64,000 bases of DNA, taken from assembly GCF_000308615.1 (NCBI RefSeq), contig NZ_BAGB01000010.1, forward strand, positions 1-64,000, in the 5' to 3' direction. Every line of letters starts with the position of its first letter. Positions within the stretch are counted from its first letter, which is position 1. This document shows positions 33,872 to 45,598 of the stretch, piece after piece. The stretch comes from Nocardia jiangxiensis NBRC 101359 (GTDB lineage Bacteria; Actinomycetota; Actinomycetes; Mycobacteriales; Mycobacteriaceae). Made by a program: the position numbers and the translations under genes. The notes beneath the pieces were generated by a model, which saw only the letters and a program-made list of their open reading frames with translations, was not told the DNA's origin and searched no databases.

Positions 33872-35158
33872 ATGTCTGTCACTGCCACGCCAGCCGGATT
33901 GTGCGCGTTCGTCGACGCCTCGCCGTCTCCGTTCCACGTCGTGCACACCGTCGCGAACGAGTTGACCGCCAACGGATTCCGGGAGCTGTCCGAATCGCGG
34001 CCGTGGGATCTGCCCGCCGCGGGGCGGTATTTCGTGGTGCGTGGCGGTTCGATCGTGGCGTGGGTGGAAACCGGTGCGTCGCAACCGTTTCGAGTGGTCG
34101 GCGCGCATACCGACAGTCCGAATCTGCGGGTCAAACAGCATCCGGATCTGACCTCGGCCGGATGGCAGCTGGTCGGGCTGGAGCCCTACGGCGGCGCATG
34201 GCTCAACTCCTGGCTGGACCGGGATCTGGGCATTTCCGGGCGGATCACGGTCCGTGAGGGAAATGCGTTGTCCGAGAAGTTGATCCGGATCGACGAGCCG
34301 CTGCTTCGGGTGCCGCAGCTGGCCATCCACCTGTCCGAGGACCGGCGCGGGGTGAGCCTGGATCCGCAACGTCACGTCAACGCGGTGTGGGGGGTGGGCG
34401 GTGCGCCGCGGTCGTTCCTGGGATATCTGGCCGAGCGCGCCGCGATCGATCCGGACGCGGTGCTGGGCTGGGAGTTGATGACCCACGACCTGACCCCGAG
34501 CGCGCCGGTCGGCCGCGATCTCGACCTGATCAGCGCACCCCGCCTGGACAATCAGGCCACCTGCTACGCGGGTCTGTGCGCTTTCGCCGAGGCGGTGGCC
34601 GAGCCGGGCGCGGCGACGCCGGTGCTGGTGATGTTCGATCACGAGGAGGTCGGCAGTCAGTCCGATCGCGGCGCGCATTCGGATCTGCTGCCCTCGATCC
34701 TGGAGCGGATCGTGCTCGCGCGCGGCGGCGGACGTTCGGAATACCTTGCAGCACTGGCGGGTTCGATCCTGGCCTCCGGCGATATGGCGCACGCGACGCA
34801 TCCCAACTATCCCGAACGGCACGAGCCCGCGCATCAGATCGAGGTCAACGGCGGCCCGGTGCTGAAGGTGAATCAGAATCTGCGCTATGCCACCGATGCG
34901 GTCGGCGCGGGGGCGTTCGCCCTGGCCTGCGCGCAGGCGGAGGTTCCGCTGCAGCGCTACGTGCATCGCGCGGATCTGCCGTGCGGGTCGACCATCGGCC
35001 CGATGTCCGCGGCCCGCACCGGCATGACCACCGTCGACGTCGGCGCACCCCAGCTGGCCATGCATTCGGCGCGCGAGCTGATGGGCGCCCAGGACGTATT
35101 CGCCTATTCGGCGGTGTTGGCGGCGTTCCTGACCCCCGCCGACGCGACTCCGCGATAG
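33872..35158 (+). CDS. pepC: M18-family aminopeptidase
   Basis: This is a 428-residue zinc aminopeptidase (aspartyl-aminopeptidase-like), a cytoplasmic homododecameric family that trims N-terminal residues from peptides. Markers are [13 protein letters not shown] for the first metal, [36 protein letters not shown], and [16 protein letters not shown] with the catalytic Glu. The C-terminus carries [21 protein letters not shown] and MHSARELMG. In mycobacteria the orthologue near purL is named pepC. The last 55 bases overlap, on the opposite strand, the end of the GT87 gene. Confidence 0.93.
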   Translation: MSVTATPAGLCAFVDASPSPFHVVHTVANELTANGFRELSESRPWDLPAAGRYFVVRGGSIVAWVETGASQPFRVVGAHTDSPNLRVKQHPDLTSAGWQLVGLEPYGGAWLNSWLDRDLGISGRITVREGNALSEKLIRIDEPLLRVPQLAIHLSEDRRGVSLDPQRHVNAVWGVGGAPRSFLGYLAERAAIDPDAVLGWELMTHDLTPSAPVGRDLDLISAPRLDNQATCYAGLCAFAEAVAEPGAATPVLVMFDHEEVGSQSDRGAHSDLLPSILERIVLARGGGRSEYLAALAGSILASGDMAHATHPNYPERHEPAHQIEVNGGPVLKVNQNLRYATDAVGAGAFALACAQAEVPLQRYVHRADLPCGSTIGPMSAARTGMTTVDVGAPQLAMHSARELMGAQDVFAYSAVLAAFLTPADATPR

Positions 35159-36450
35159 ATCGGCCGGTAGGCCACGACCGCGACGACCAGCGCCGCGAAC
35201 GTCACCAGCACATAGCTCGACCCGACCAGCTGCTCCCACACCGCCCAGTGCCGTTCGTGGTCGCCGCCGTGCGGCAGCAGCCACTGCGGCCCGACCATGA
35301 ACATCACCACGATCGCGGCGGTCGCGATCAGATAGCGGCGGCTGCGCCGGCCGCGATCGATGGCGTCGGCGGCCACCAGCGCGGCCGGGGCCACCCACAC
35401 CCAGTGATGTGACCAGGAGATCGGCGAGACCAGCAGCACCGCAGCCGCATTCACGGTCAGCGCGGCGACGTTCGCGGCGGCCGAGGCGGGTGCGGCTGCG
35501 TCGGGGGATTCGTGTCGGCGGGCGAACGCGGCGTCGTCGAAGAGTCGCTTCATCAGAATCGCGGCGAGCACGACCGCGATCAGCGAGGTGACGAGCCAGA
35601 GGACCGTCGCAGCCGACGAGTCCAGGCCCAGCCGGAACGCGAACCCCTTGAGCGACTGGTTACCCGCGAAGTACGGCGGCCCGATGCGGCCGGTGTCGAG
35701 CATCGTGTGGAACCAGTACTGGGCCGATTCGTGCGGGAACAGGACGAAACCCACCACGATCGCGCCCAGCGCCGAGAGCGTCACGGTCAGCGCCGAACGC
35801 CAATCGCGGCGCACGAGGAAGTACAGCAGGAATCCGCCGGGGGTCAGCTTGATCGCCACCGCGATGCCGATCAGCATGCCGCGCGGCCAGAACGGCTTGC
35901 GCACCAACAGATCCAGCGAGATCGCCGCCATCAGGAACAGATTGATCTGCCCGAAGTTGTAGGTCTGGCGGATCGGTTCGGACAGGCCCAGCACGGCCAC
36001 CGCGCCGATCACCAGGGACAGGGCTACCGTCCGGTCCAGCCGCGGGCGCAGCCGGTGCAGCACCAGCCACACCGTCAGCGCCAGGCTCGCGATCGCCAGC
36101 ACGAGCACCAGCCATTCGGCCGGGAGCAGCGGAAGCAGCGCGAGCGGGGTGAACAGCAACGCGGCCAACGGGGGATAGGTGAACGGCAGACCGAGTCCGC
36201 CCACCTTCGGCATCGGGCCGTACAGGTTGCCGCCGTCGAGCCAGATGCGCGCGCCGTTTCGATAGACCTGCAGATCGATGTATCCGCGCCACAACCCGGC
36301 CGCCATGCAGACGATCGCCGATATCACGAACAAGGCGATCGCGATCGCCACCATGCGCCGTCGTCCGGCCACCTGATCAGGACACGAGTGGTCCACCGAG
36401 TTATTCGGGGGCAATTCGTCCGGATCCGCGACCTGGGATCGCTCGTTCAC
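35104..36450 (-). CDS. GT87 (DUF2029) membrane mannosyltransferase
   Basis: This is a 448-residue polytopic protein with about ten hydrophobic helices. The GT87 pattern is present: the first helix is followed by [22 protein letters not shown], in which the Asp of DLQVY is the presumed catalytic base, then [39 protein letters not shown] and [11 protein letters not shown]. Family members (PimE and Rv2181-type enzymes) use polyprenyl-phosphomannose to add alpha-1,2-mannose to PIM, LM or LAM outside the membrane. Which one this is cannot be decided. The likely start is GTG 36450; upstream sequence in frame looks non-coding. It overlaps the M18 gene tail to tail. Confidence 0.85.
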   Translation of the reverse strand: MNERSQVADPDELPPNNSVDHSCPDQVAGRRRMVAIAIALFVISAIVCMAAGLWRGYIDLQVYRNGARIWLDGGNLYGPMPKVGGLGLPFTYPPLAALLFTPLALLPLLPAEWLVLVLAIASLALTVWLVLHRLRPRLDRTVALSLVIGAVAVLGLSEPIRQTYNFGQINLFLMAAISLDLLVRKPFWPRGMLIGIAVAIKLTPGGFLLYFLVRRDWRSALTVTLSALGAIVVGFVLFPHESAQYWFHTMLDTGRIGPPYFAGNQSLKGFAFRLGLDSSAATVLWLVTSLIAVVLAAILMKRLFDDAAFARRHESPDAAAPASAAANVAALTVNAAAVLLVSPISWSHHWVWVAPAALVAADAIDRGRRSRRYLIATAAIVVMFMVGPQWLLPHGGDHERHWAVWEQLVGSSYVLVTFAALVVAVVAYRPIYRGVASAGVRNAANTAE

Positions 36451-36602
36451 GCGCCAAGGATATCCGGCGGGCCGAAGCGCGCAGCGCAACACGGTGCGCG
36501 GCGTCGTTTCGGCACGCATTAGACTCGCGGGGTATCTGCCTTTTCTCCTGCATTGGGGCTCATGGCACTCGCATGCCCGCCGAAAGGACCCTGGTACTCA
36601 CC

Positions 36603-38897
<2,295 letters not shown>

Positions 38898-38958
38898 GCC
38901 CACTTGCCCGGTGTCCCAGGCGATATCACGGGATATCGCCTGTCGGGGTGTCGGTCGG

Positions 38959-39246
38959 TCAGGCCGCGCGGAACGGGTCGTGTTCGGCCATCAGCTTGTC
39001 CAGGCGGGCCTCGTCGATGCGGTGGTGCACGCGGGCGGCCTCGTGCTGGTCGCGGACGACCTTGGCGAGGGTGAAGGTGCTGCTGACCAGGAACAGCATG
39101 GTCATCAGGAGGAAGCCGCGCTGCCAGATGTCCAGCGGCAGGTAGATGATGCCCGCGGCGGTGGCGACGAAGGCCAGGCCGAAGGCGATGGCGGCCTGGG
39201 CCAGGAAGGCCGAGGTGCTCTTGGTCGAGGTATCGGGAGTGCTCAT
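38959..39246 (-). CDS. YiaA/YiaB-type small membrane protein
   Basis: This is a 95-residue protein with two membrane helices in tandem (AFLAQAAIAFGLAFVATAAGIIYL, then FLLMTMLFLVSSTFTLAKVV) and a charged cytoplasmic tail (RDQHEAARVHHRIDEARLDK). This is the YiaAB two-helix domain arrangement; the family's role is unknown. It is convergent with purL, 61 bases apart. ATG 39246 is the only good start. Confidence 0.85.
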   Translation of the reverse strand: MSTPDTSTKSTSAFLAQAAIAFGLAFVATAAGIIYLPLDIWQRGFLLMTMLFLVSSTFTLAKVVRDQHEAARVHHRIDEARLDKLMAEHDPFRAA

Positions 39247-39384
39247 GGCATCGAGTGTCCCGATCGGCGGGCTCGCCGACCTGCGTACAACTACTCGAGG
39301 CGGGCAGGTAGTTCGCGCACGCGGTGATCTGCGCCTCCGCGCGACGTCCCATGATTTCGGTGGTCGGGCGGCCATACTTGACAG

Positions 39385-41142
39385 GTGCTCGACTCCGCCG
39401 AGGCCCTGACGTCGCTGCGTTCGCGTAGTGTCGTCGTCGCTCGCCGGGCGTCCGAGCTGCTGCATCGCCTGGAAAAGGACGTCATCGGCCTCAACTATGC
39501 CGGACTGGTCGTCGCCACGGTGTTCTTCGCCTGGTCGGTCACTCCGTCGCTGCTGCCGCGCGACTGGCTGTTCCAGGGTCTGATCAGCGGTTTCAACGCG
39601 GTGATCGGATACGGCGTCGGCTGCGTGTTCGACTGGGCGTTCCGGCGGTGGATCGGGCCGAAACTGCCGTGGCAACCGCCACCGCTGCGCGTGCAGTACG
39701 CGGTGAAGGTGACCGTGCTGGTGGTGTGCATCCTGGCGGCGGGATACATGCTGGTGCTCTCGGCGGACTGGCAGCGGCAGACCTACACGCTGATGGATAT
39801 GACCGGCACCACCACCTCGGGATATCTGCGGACGGGCGGGTTGAGTCTGCTGGTGGGCACGGTGGTGGTCGGGGTCTACCGGACGTTGCGGATCACCGTG
39901 CGGCTGCTGGCCCGGCTGCTGAGCCGCTGGGTGCGGATCCCGCCGAGGTTCGCGCCCACCGTCGGCACCGCGCTGCTGGCGGTGCTGGTCGTATCGCTGT
40001 TCAACGGCGTCGCGTCGCGCGCGTTCTTCGCGGTGGCCAATTCGGCGTTCAGCGTGCGCAACGACAAGATGACCTCCTATGCGGTGCAGCCGCAGGCGCC
40101 GGAACGCTCCGGCAGTCCGCAGTCGCTGGCCGCTTGGGCCACCCTCGGCTCGGAGGGGCGCTGGTTCGTCTCGCACGGTCCCGACGCCTTCCGGATCGGC
40201 GCTGTCACGGGAAAGCCCGCGCTGGAACCGATTCGCGCCTACGTCGGGCTGGAGTCGGCGAAACATGGTGAGAGCCAGCAGGATCTGGCCGTGGATGAAC
40301 TCGAGCGGACGCATGCGTTCGATCGCAAGGTGCTGGTGGTGGTCACCACGACCGGTACCGGGTGGGTGAATTCCATGACCGCCAATGCGATCGAGTACAT
40401 GTACCGCGGTGACACCGCGATCGTGGCCTCGCAGTATTCGTACCTGCCCAGTGTGCTGTCCTTCCTCGCGGACCGGCAGAAGGTGGCCGAGTCGGGGCGG
40501 AAGATGTTCGACGCGATCTACCGGGCATGGTCGCAGCGACCGGTGCAGACCCGGCCGAAACTGCTGGTCTACGGGGAATCGCTGGGTTCGCAGGGGTCCG
40601 AGTCGGCCTTCTCCGGACTGGCCGATCTGCGTGCGCGGGTGGACGGCGCGCTGTGGGTGGGTCCGCCGAATTCGAATCTGCTGTGGAGCCAGTTCGTCAC
40701 CCGGCGTGATCCCGGATCGCGCGAGGTGGCGCCGGTCTACGCGGACGGACTCGTGGTGCGTTTCGCCGCGAACGCCGCCGATCTGTCCAAGCCCTCGCCC
40801 GAATGGCGGCGTCCGCGCATCGCCTATCTGCAACACGCGTCGGATCCGATCGTGTGGTGGTCGCCGGATCTGATCTTCTCCAAACCGAATTGGCTCTCGG
40901 AGCGTCGCGGTTCGGATGTGTCCACGCAGATGCGCTGGTGGCCGTTCGTCACCTTCTGGCAGGTCGCCGCCGACCTCACCAATGCCCAGGGCGTCAGCGA
41001 CGGCCACGGCCACAACTACGGCAGCCTCGTGCTGGACGGCTGGGCCGCGGTGCTGCCGCCCCCGGACTGGAATCCGGACCTCGAGGACCGAATCCGCACC
41101 CAGATCGAACTCTCCGAGGCCTACGAACGCGCCGTCAAGTGA
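39385..41142 (+). CDS. Membrane-anchored alpha/beta-hydrolase (DUF2319 type)
   Basis: This is a 585-residue protein. Residues ~35-215 contain about five membrane helices (GLVVATVFFAWSVTPSLLPRD begins the set). The C-terminal ~370 residues form an alpha/beta-hydrolase with the nucleophile Ser399 in VYGESLGSQG and a late His in GVSDGHGHNYG. HASDPIVWWSPDLIFSKPNWL is a hallmark of the alpha/beta-hydrolase family 9 (DUF2319) proteins of actinobacteria. Substrates are unknown; the membrane anchor suggests lipid or envelope chemistry. The start is GTG 39385. Its TGA overlaps the GTG of the CPBP protease gene (GTGA), so the pair is translationally coupled. Confidence 0.85.
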   Translation: MLDSAEALTSLRSRSVVVARRASELLHRLEKDVIGLNYAGLVVATVFFAWSVTPSLLPRDWLFQGLISGFNAVIGYGVGCVFDWAFRRWIGPKLPWQPPPLRVQYAVKVTVLVVCILAAGYMLVLSADWQRQTYTLMDMTGTTTSGYLRTGGLSLLVGTVVVGVYRTLRITVRLLARLLSRWVRIPPRFAPTVGTALLAVLVVSLFNGVASRAFFAVANSAFSVRNDKMTSYAVQPQAPERSGSPQSLAAWATLGSEGRWFVSHGPDAFRIGAVTGKPALEPIRAYVGLESAKHGESQQDLAVDELERTHAFDRKVLVVVTTTGTGWVNSMTANAIEYMYRGDTAIVASQYSYLPSVLSFLADRQKVAESGRKMFDAIYRAWSQRPVQTRPKLLVYGESLGSQGSESAFSGLADLRARVDGALWVGPPNSNLLWSQFVTRRDPGSREVAPVYADGLVVRFAANAADLSKPSPEWRRPRIAYLQHASDPIVWWSPDLIFSKPNWLSERRGSDVSTQMRWWPFVTFWQVAADLTNAQGVSDGHGHNYGSLVLDGWAAVLPPPDWNPDLEDRIRTQIELSEAYERAVK

Positions 41143-41858
41143 ACCCGAAAACACTGGCAGCCGTGCGTATTCCACTCCTGTGGAACAACTGGCTACTACC
41201 GCGCCTGCGCCTGGGACCGCGCGGCCGCACCGCCGCCAACGTCGCATTCGCCACGGTCCACGCCGCCGCATTCCGAACCCGACGACCACGTGACGAACGC
41301 GATTCCGACTCGGGCACAGCGGATTGCGTCTCGTCGATGCCGATATCGACCGCGCGGGGGGATCGATATACGACACGGCGGCCGCCGCTCGCCGATCGTG
41401 GACTACGCTGCGGATCGGTACTGTTCGCAGCGGTCTGCATCGGGTACTGCACCGCACTCGCCATTCCGTCGCTGCGCACACGCCTGTCCGAATTCGCCGA
41501 CCGCGCACCGGAAGTCGGCCTCGTCGAATGGGCAGGTGTGCACATCCCGTTCGGCACGGTGTACAGCGAGGAACTGATCTTCCGCGGCACCCTGGATCCA
41601 CTACTCGACGAGACTTTCGAAACGTATGGAATCTGGCTCGGTGCAACGGCTTTCGGCCTATGGCACATCGGTCCCGCCCGCGCTGCCGGTGAACACGTGC
41701 CCACGACCGGATTCGCGACCACCCTGGCCGGTCTCATCCTGGGCGGGCTACGCCGTCGCACCGGCAGCGTGATCGCTCCGGCGCTGGTACATCTGGCCGT
41801 CAACGCTGGCGGCGCGATCGCACCCCGGATCGCACGGCGGACTCGCGGACCGGTGTGA
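41139..41858 (+). CDS. CPBP-family intramembrane metalloprotease
   Basis: This is a 239-residue protein starting at GTG 41139, coupled to the hydrolase gene. The CPBP (CAAX protease/bacteriocin-processing) motifs are all present: Glu144-Glu145 and Arg149 in SEELIFRG, FGLWHIG (motif 2) and HLAVNAG (motif 3). Several membrane helices surround them. Between residues ~52 and 90 there is a polar, unusual stretch (ERDSDSGTADCVSSMP and RGDRYTTRRPP) where homologues normally have a short loop; it keeps the frame but looks inserted or shifted. The function may be peptide or prenyl-protein processing; the substrate is unknown. Confidence 0.82.
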   Translation: MNPKTLAAVRIPLLWNNWLLPRLRLGPRGRTAANVAFATVHAAAFRTRRPRDERDSDSGTADCVSSMPISTARGDRYTTRRPPLADRGLRCGSVLFAAVCIGYCTALAIPSLRTRLSEFADRAPEVGLVEWAGVHIPFGTVYSEELIFRGTLDPLLDETFETYGIWLGATAFGLWHIGPARAAGEHVPTTGFATTLAGLILGGLRRRTGSVIAPALVHLAVNAGGAIAPRIARRTRGPV

Positions 41859-42014
41859 CGCCATGCGTCGCCGCAGCGCTCTGTGGATCATTGTGGACAA
41901 CAAGCGATCACGGCCCTGGCGCACCAATCGCCGACGAGCTGCGATCGCTGTAGTTGCCGCGCGGACGACGTGCGGCGGCGAGTTCGCTGATCTCCGCTGG
42001 GTAGTCTCGGGATC

Positions 42015-42401
42015 GTGGCGCGACGAGGTGCGGTGGATCCGGCGGCGGTTCGGGCGGCGGTGGTGGCCGTGGGCGAGTGGTTGCGTGCGGAGACCGCGCA
42101 GGCTCCCGCGCGGGCGGAGCTCGCCGCGGCGGTGCGCGGGACGGCGCGCACACTCGCGGCCAGCGCGCCGGGGGCCTCGGTGGAGGTGCGGGTGCCGCCG
42201 TTCGTGGCGGTGCAGTGCATCGAGGGGCCCAGGCATACCCGCGGCACCCCGCCGAATGTGGTCGAGACCGATCCGCGCACGTGGTTGCTGCTGGCGACCG
42301 GGCTGCTCACCTATCAGCAGGCCGTCGACTCCGGTGCGCTGACCGTGTCCGGGATTCGGGCGAGCGAACTCGCGCACTGGCTGCCGCTCGTCCCGCTCTG
42401 A
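42015..42401 (+). CDS. Sterol-carrier-like (SCP) family protein
   Basis: This is a 128-residue protein with GTG at 42015. The helical N-terminus (VDPAAVRAAVVAVGEWLRAE) and the C-terminal domain (SVEVRVPPFVAVQCIEGPRHTRGTPPNVVETDP, covering ~60-92, then WLLLATGLLTYQQAVDSGAL and LPLVPL) match the actinobacterial SCP-orthologue family. A homologue lies just upstream of purF in mycobacteria, as here apart from the YhgE/Pip gene. Lipid binding is assumed from the fold name, not shown. Confidence 0.85.
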   Translation: MARRGAVDPAAVRAAVVAVGEWLRAETAQAPARAELAAAVRGTARTLAASAPGASVEVRVPPFVAVQCIEGPRHTRGTPPNVVETDPRTWLLLATGLLTYQQAVDSGALTVSGIRASELAHWLPLVPL

Positions 42402-42435
42402 ACCCCGGTGTGCTGGAGCACGGTTCGGATGAGGT

Positions 42436-43752
42436 TCAGGCGGGCTGAGTCTGGTTGACCGGCTTGCGTTCGAGTCCCTTGTGGTCGTAGTAGCGCGTGA
42501 TCACCAGCCCGAGGACCAACCCGATGGCCAGGCCCAGCGCGGCCATCCAGCATCCGCGAGCGAGTCCGGCGTCACCGCTGCCGTTGAAGTAGAGGATCGC
42601 GCGGGTGCCCAGGAACACCTGGTGCATCGGTTCGAACGAGGCCAGCCAGCCGAAGTACTTCGGGGTCGCCTCGATCGGGACCGAGCCGCCGGAGGAGGGC
42701 AGGCCCAGGATGATGAACACGATCATGTTGACGATCAGTCCAGAGCTGCCGATCGCCGCGAGGACCGAGGTGCAGGTGAAACCGGTCGCGATGATCACCA
42801 ACGCGCCGTAGAGGAACAGCGTCAGCGGTTGATCGATCGGCATGCCCAGCATCTTGCCGATGCCCATCATCACCGCCGAGACGACCACCGCCATGACGGC
42901 CACGGCCGCCCACTTGATCAGCAGCGTCCGTACCCGGGAGATGCTCGCGCGCGGATAGTGCACGTACCACGGCCCCCACTCGGTCGGCAGGAAGCCCAGC
43001 GAGGAGTCGATCAGCTGATGCACGACCATCGCGCCGACCATGCCGACCATCAGCAGCAGCAGACCGTAGAAGAAGGCCGTCAGCCCTTGGCCGGAACCTC
43101 CGGGTAGCGGGCGGAACTGATCGGTCACGATGTTCAGCGGATGGGCCAGCACGATCCGGGTGGCGCCGGACAACTGGGTCGCGGTCCCGCCGCCGGAGGT
43201 GAGCTGGGCCTGCACCTGTTCGGTCAGCTGTTTGCCGACGGTGGTGTCGACCTGTGTCAGCGCCTCATTGCCGAAACGCTGCGCGATCGACGTGGCGAAC
43301 GCGCCCGTGCGCGGATTGGTCTGCAGGGTGATGATCGGACGTTCGATATCGCCCGGGACGACGCTGCCGACACCGAGAATCCCGAGGCGTTTGGTGAAGT
43401 CGCTCGGAATGATGACCGTCGCGTACACCTTGCCGGTCTGCATCTGCAGCTGCGCCTCGTTCAGGCCCAGCACGCGCAGATCGATCTTGTCCGCGGGCAC
43501 GGCCTTGCGCAGCCCGTCCTGCACCTGATCGCCGAAGTTGACCTGTTTGCCGCCGATCGTGTCGCCGACGTCCTGGTTCACCAGTGCGATCGGGAAGTCG
43601 TGCAGATTCTTCTCCGGATCGATGACGTAATCGAGATACATCACACTGAGCAGCGCGCCCAACAGAGTCATCACGATGATCGGAAAAGTCCACCTGACCG
43701 GGCTCAGTCGCCGAGGGTTCGCAGGCACTTCCGCACTGTCCGTAGACGCCAC
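42436..43752 (-). CDS. YhgE/Pip-type (DUF3533-like) membrane protein
   Basis: This is a 438-residue protein. One membrane helix near residue 20-42 (FPIIVMTLLGALLSVMYLDY) is followed by an outside domain of about 180 residues (ALVNQDVGDTIGGKQVNFGD, GKVYATVIIPSDFTKRL). Five more helices lie in the C-terminal half, as in ABC-2-type permeases. This is the YhgE/Pip layout: homologues include phage-infection proteins and parts of ESX-like or lantibiotic-resistance systems in Firmicutes and transport proteins in actinobacteria. No ATPase gene is adjacent. The start is GTG 43752. It is divergent from purF. Confidence 0.8.
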   Translation of the reverse strand: MASTDSAEVPANPRRLSPVRWTFPIIVMTLLGALLSVMYLDYVIDPEKNLHDFPIALVNQDVGDTIGGKQVNFGDQVQDGLRKAVPADKIDLRVLGLNEAQLQMQTGKVYATVIIPSDFTKRLGILGVGSVVPGDIERPIITLQTNPRTGAFATSIAQRFGNEALTQVDTTVGKQLTEQVQAQLTSGGGTATQLSGATRIVLAHPLNIVTDQFRPLPGGSGQGLTAFFYGLLLLMVGMVGAMVVHQLIDSSLGFLPTEWGPWYVHYPRASISRVRTLLIKWAAVAVMAVVVSAVMMGIGKMLGMPIDQPLTLFLYGALVIIATGFTCTSVLAAIGSSGLIVNMIVFIILGLPSSGGSVPIEATPKYFGWLASFEPMHQVFLGTRAILYFNGSGDAGLARGCWMAALGLAIGLVLGLVITRYYDHKGLERKPVNQTQPA

Positions 43753-43864
43753 GGTCGCACCGTAGCAGCAAACCGCGTGCCATCCGGGTGATCCCGACGT
43801 AGGTTTCGCGCGGATGACCCGTAGAATGATCGATGCCACCAGCCCGCCGAACATGGAGCAAACG

Positions 43865-45442
43865 GTGACCAACGACGATCTGTCGGTCGAAAGCCCGAAT
43901 TCACCCGTCGAACCCGACTCGGACCGGCCCGAAAACGAGCCACGCGAGGAGTGCGGCGTCTTCGGTGTCTGGGCTCCGGGTGAGGATGTGGCCAAGCTCA
44001 CCTATTACGGCCTCTACGCATTGCAGCACCGCGGTCAGGAGGCGGCGGGCATCGCGGTCTCCGACGGTTCGCAGGTGCTGGTGTTCAAGGATCTGGGCCT
44101 GGTGAGTCAGGTGTTCGACGAGCAGACGCTGGCGGCCATGCCCGGCCACGTCGCGGTCGGGCACTGCCGGTATTCCACCACCGGCGCGGTCACCTGGGAG
44201 AACGCCCAGCCGATCTTCCGCACCACCTCGGTCGGCACCGGGATTGCCCTGGGGCACAACGGAAACCTGGTCAACACCGCCGAACTGGCCTCCCGGGCAC
44301 GCGAATTCGGCCTGATCAACCGGATGCCGGGCTCGGTCGCGGCCACCTCGGACTCGGATGTGATGACCGCGCTGCTGGCGCACGCGGCCACCGACAAGAG
44401 CATCGAGCAGGCCGCGATGGAATTGCTGCCGACTCTGCGCGGCGCGTTCTGCCTGACCTTCATGGATGAGCACACCCTCTATGCCGCCCGCGATCCGCAC
44501 GGTGTGCGGCCGCTGTGCCTGGGCCGCCTGGATCGTGGCTGGGTGGTTGCCAGCGAAACCGCCGCACTGGACATCGTCGGCGCATCCTTCGTGCGCGAAA
44601 TCGAGCCGGGCGAACTGCTGGCGATCGACGCGGACGGGGTGCGTTCCTCGCGGTTCGCCAATCCGGAGCCGAAGGGCTGCGTCTTCGAATACGTCTACCT
44701 CGCCCGTCCGGACAGCACCATCTCCGGACGTTCGGTGCACGCCACGCGCGTGGAGATCGGCCGTCGCCTCGCCGGTGAACATCCGGTCGAAGCCGATCTG
44801 GTCATCCCCGTTCCCGAATCCGGCACCCCGGCCGCGGTCGGCTACGCCCAGGGTTCGGGCACGCCCTACGGTCAGGGACTGATGAAGAACGCCTACGTCG
44901 GGCGCACGTTCATCCAGCCCAGCCAGACCATCCGCCAGCTCGGCATCCGGCTCAAGCTCAATCCGCTGCGCGAGGTGATCCGCGGCAAACGCCTGGTCGT
45001 GGTGGATGATTCGATCGTGCGCGGCAACACCCAGCGCGCGTTGATCCGCATGCTGCGCGAGGCCGGGGCGTTGGAGATCCACGTCCGCATCGCCTCGCCG
45101 CCGGTGAAGTGGCCGTGCTTCTACGGCATCGACTTCGCCTCGCGCGCGGAGTTGATCGCCAACGGGGCCGAGTGCGAGGGTTCGGTCGAGGACATGGTCG
45201 AGAACGTGCGGCGTTCGATCGGCGCGGACACGCTGGGCTACATCTCCCTCGAGGGGATGGTCGCGGCCACCGAGCAGCCGCGCTCGCGCCTGTGCTGCGC
45301 CTGCTTCGACGGCGAGTACCCGATTGCGCTGCCGACCGAGGCCGCGATCGGAAAGAATGTCCTGGAGACGATTCTCGGCGGCAAGCCCGAGTCCCAGCTG
45401 CTGGGCGAGAACGCGAATGCGAGCGCCCTGAGTCGTCCGTAG
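43865..45442 (+). CDS. purF: Amidophosphoribosyltransferase
   Basis: This is a 525-residue enzyme catalysing the first committed step of purine synthesis: PRPP and glutamine give phosphoribosylamine. An N-terminal propeptide precedes Cys30 in REECGVFG, which becomes the N-terminal nucleophile after cleavage. The glutaminase half includes ALQHRGQEAAGIAVSDG and GHCRYSTTGAVTWENAQP. The PRTase half has VIPVPESGTPAAVGYAQ and the PRPP loop LVVVDDSIVRGNTQ. Clustered cysteines (CCACFDG near residue 478 and others) fit the [4Fe-4S]-type PurF. GTG 43865 has GGAG six bases upstream; longer starts exist. Confidence 0.97.
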   Translation: MTNDDLSVESPNSPVEPDSDRPENEPREECGVFGVWAPGEDVAKLTYYGLYALQHRGQEAAGIAVSDGSQVLVFKDLGLVSQVFDEQTLAAMPGHVAVGHCRYSTTGAVTWENAQPIFRTTSVGTGIALGHNGNLVNTAELASRAREFGLINRMPGSVAATSDSDVMTALLAHAATDKSIEQAAMELLPTLRGAFCLTFMDEHTLYAARDPHGVRPLCLGRLDRGWVVASETAALDIVGASFVREIEPGELLAIDADGVRSSRFANPEPKGCVFEYVYLARPDSTISGRSVHATRVEIGRRLAGEHPVEADLVIPVPESGTPAAVGYAQGSGTPYGQGLMKNAYVGRTFIQPSQTIRQLGIRLKLNPLREVIRGKRLVVVDDSIVRGNTQRALIRMLREAGALEIHVRIASPPVKWPCFYGIDFASRAELIANGAECEGSVEDMVENVRRSIGADTLGYISLEGMVAATEQPRSRLCCACFDGEYPIALPTEAAIGKNVLETILGGKPESQLLGENANASALSRP

Positions 45443-45472
45443 ACCTGCAGAATTTCTGCATAAGCGACTAAT

Positions 45473-45489
45473 TGTTGCGAAACGCAACA
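45473..45489. promoter_or_regulatory. Palindrome before the peptide transporter operon
   Basis: TGTTGCGAAACGCAACA is a 7+3+7 perfect palindrome in an AT-rich stretch 30 bases after purF and 110 bases before the transporter's lipoprotein gene. No run of T follows it, so it looks more like an operator than a terminator. The shorter dyad TGCAG/CTGCA lies just upstream at about 45446-45460. The binding protein is unknown. Confidence 0.5.
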
Positions 45490-45598
45490 TATCCGCAACG
45501 CCCTGGCGGTACTGTCCCGCCATATCGAAGTTGACGCGGTCGCACCCGTCCCGTGACCCGGGACGGCGTGCGCCGCGTGTGCGAGATGAGGGACAGTC

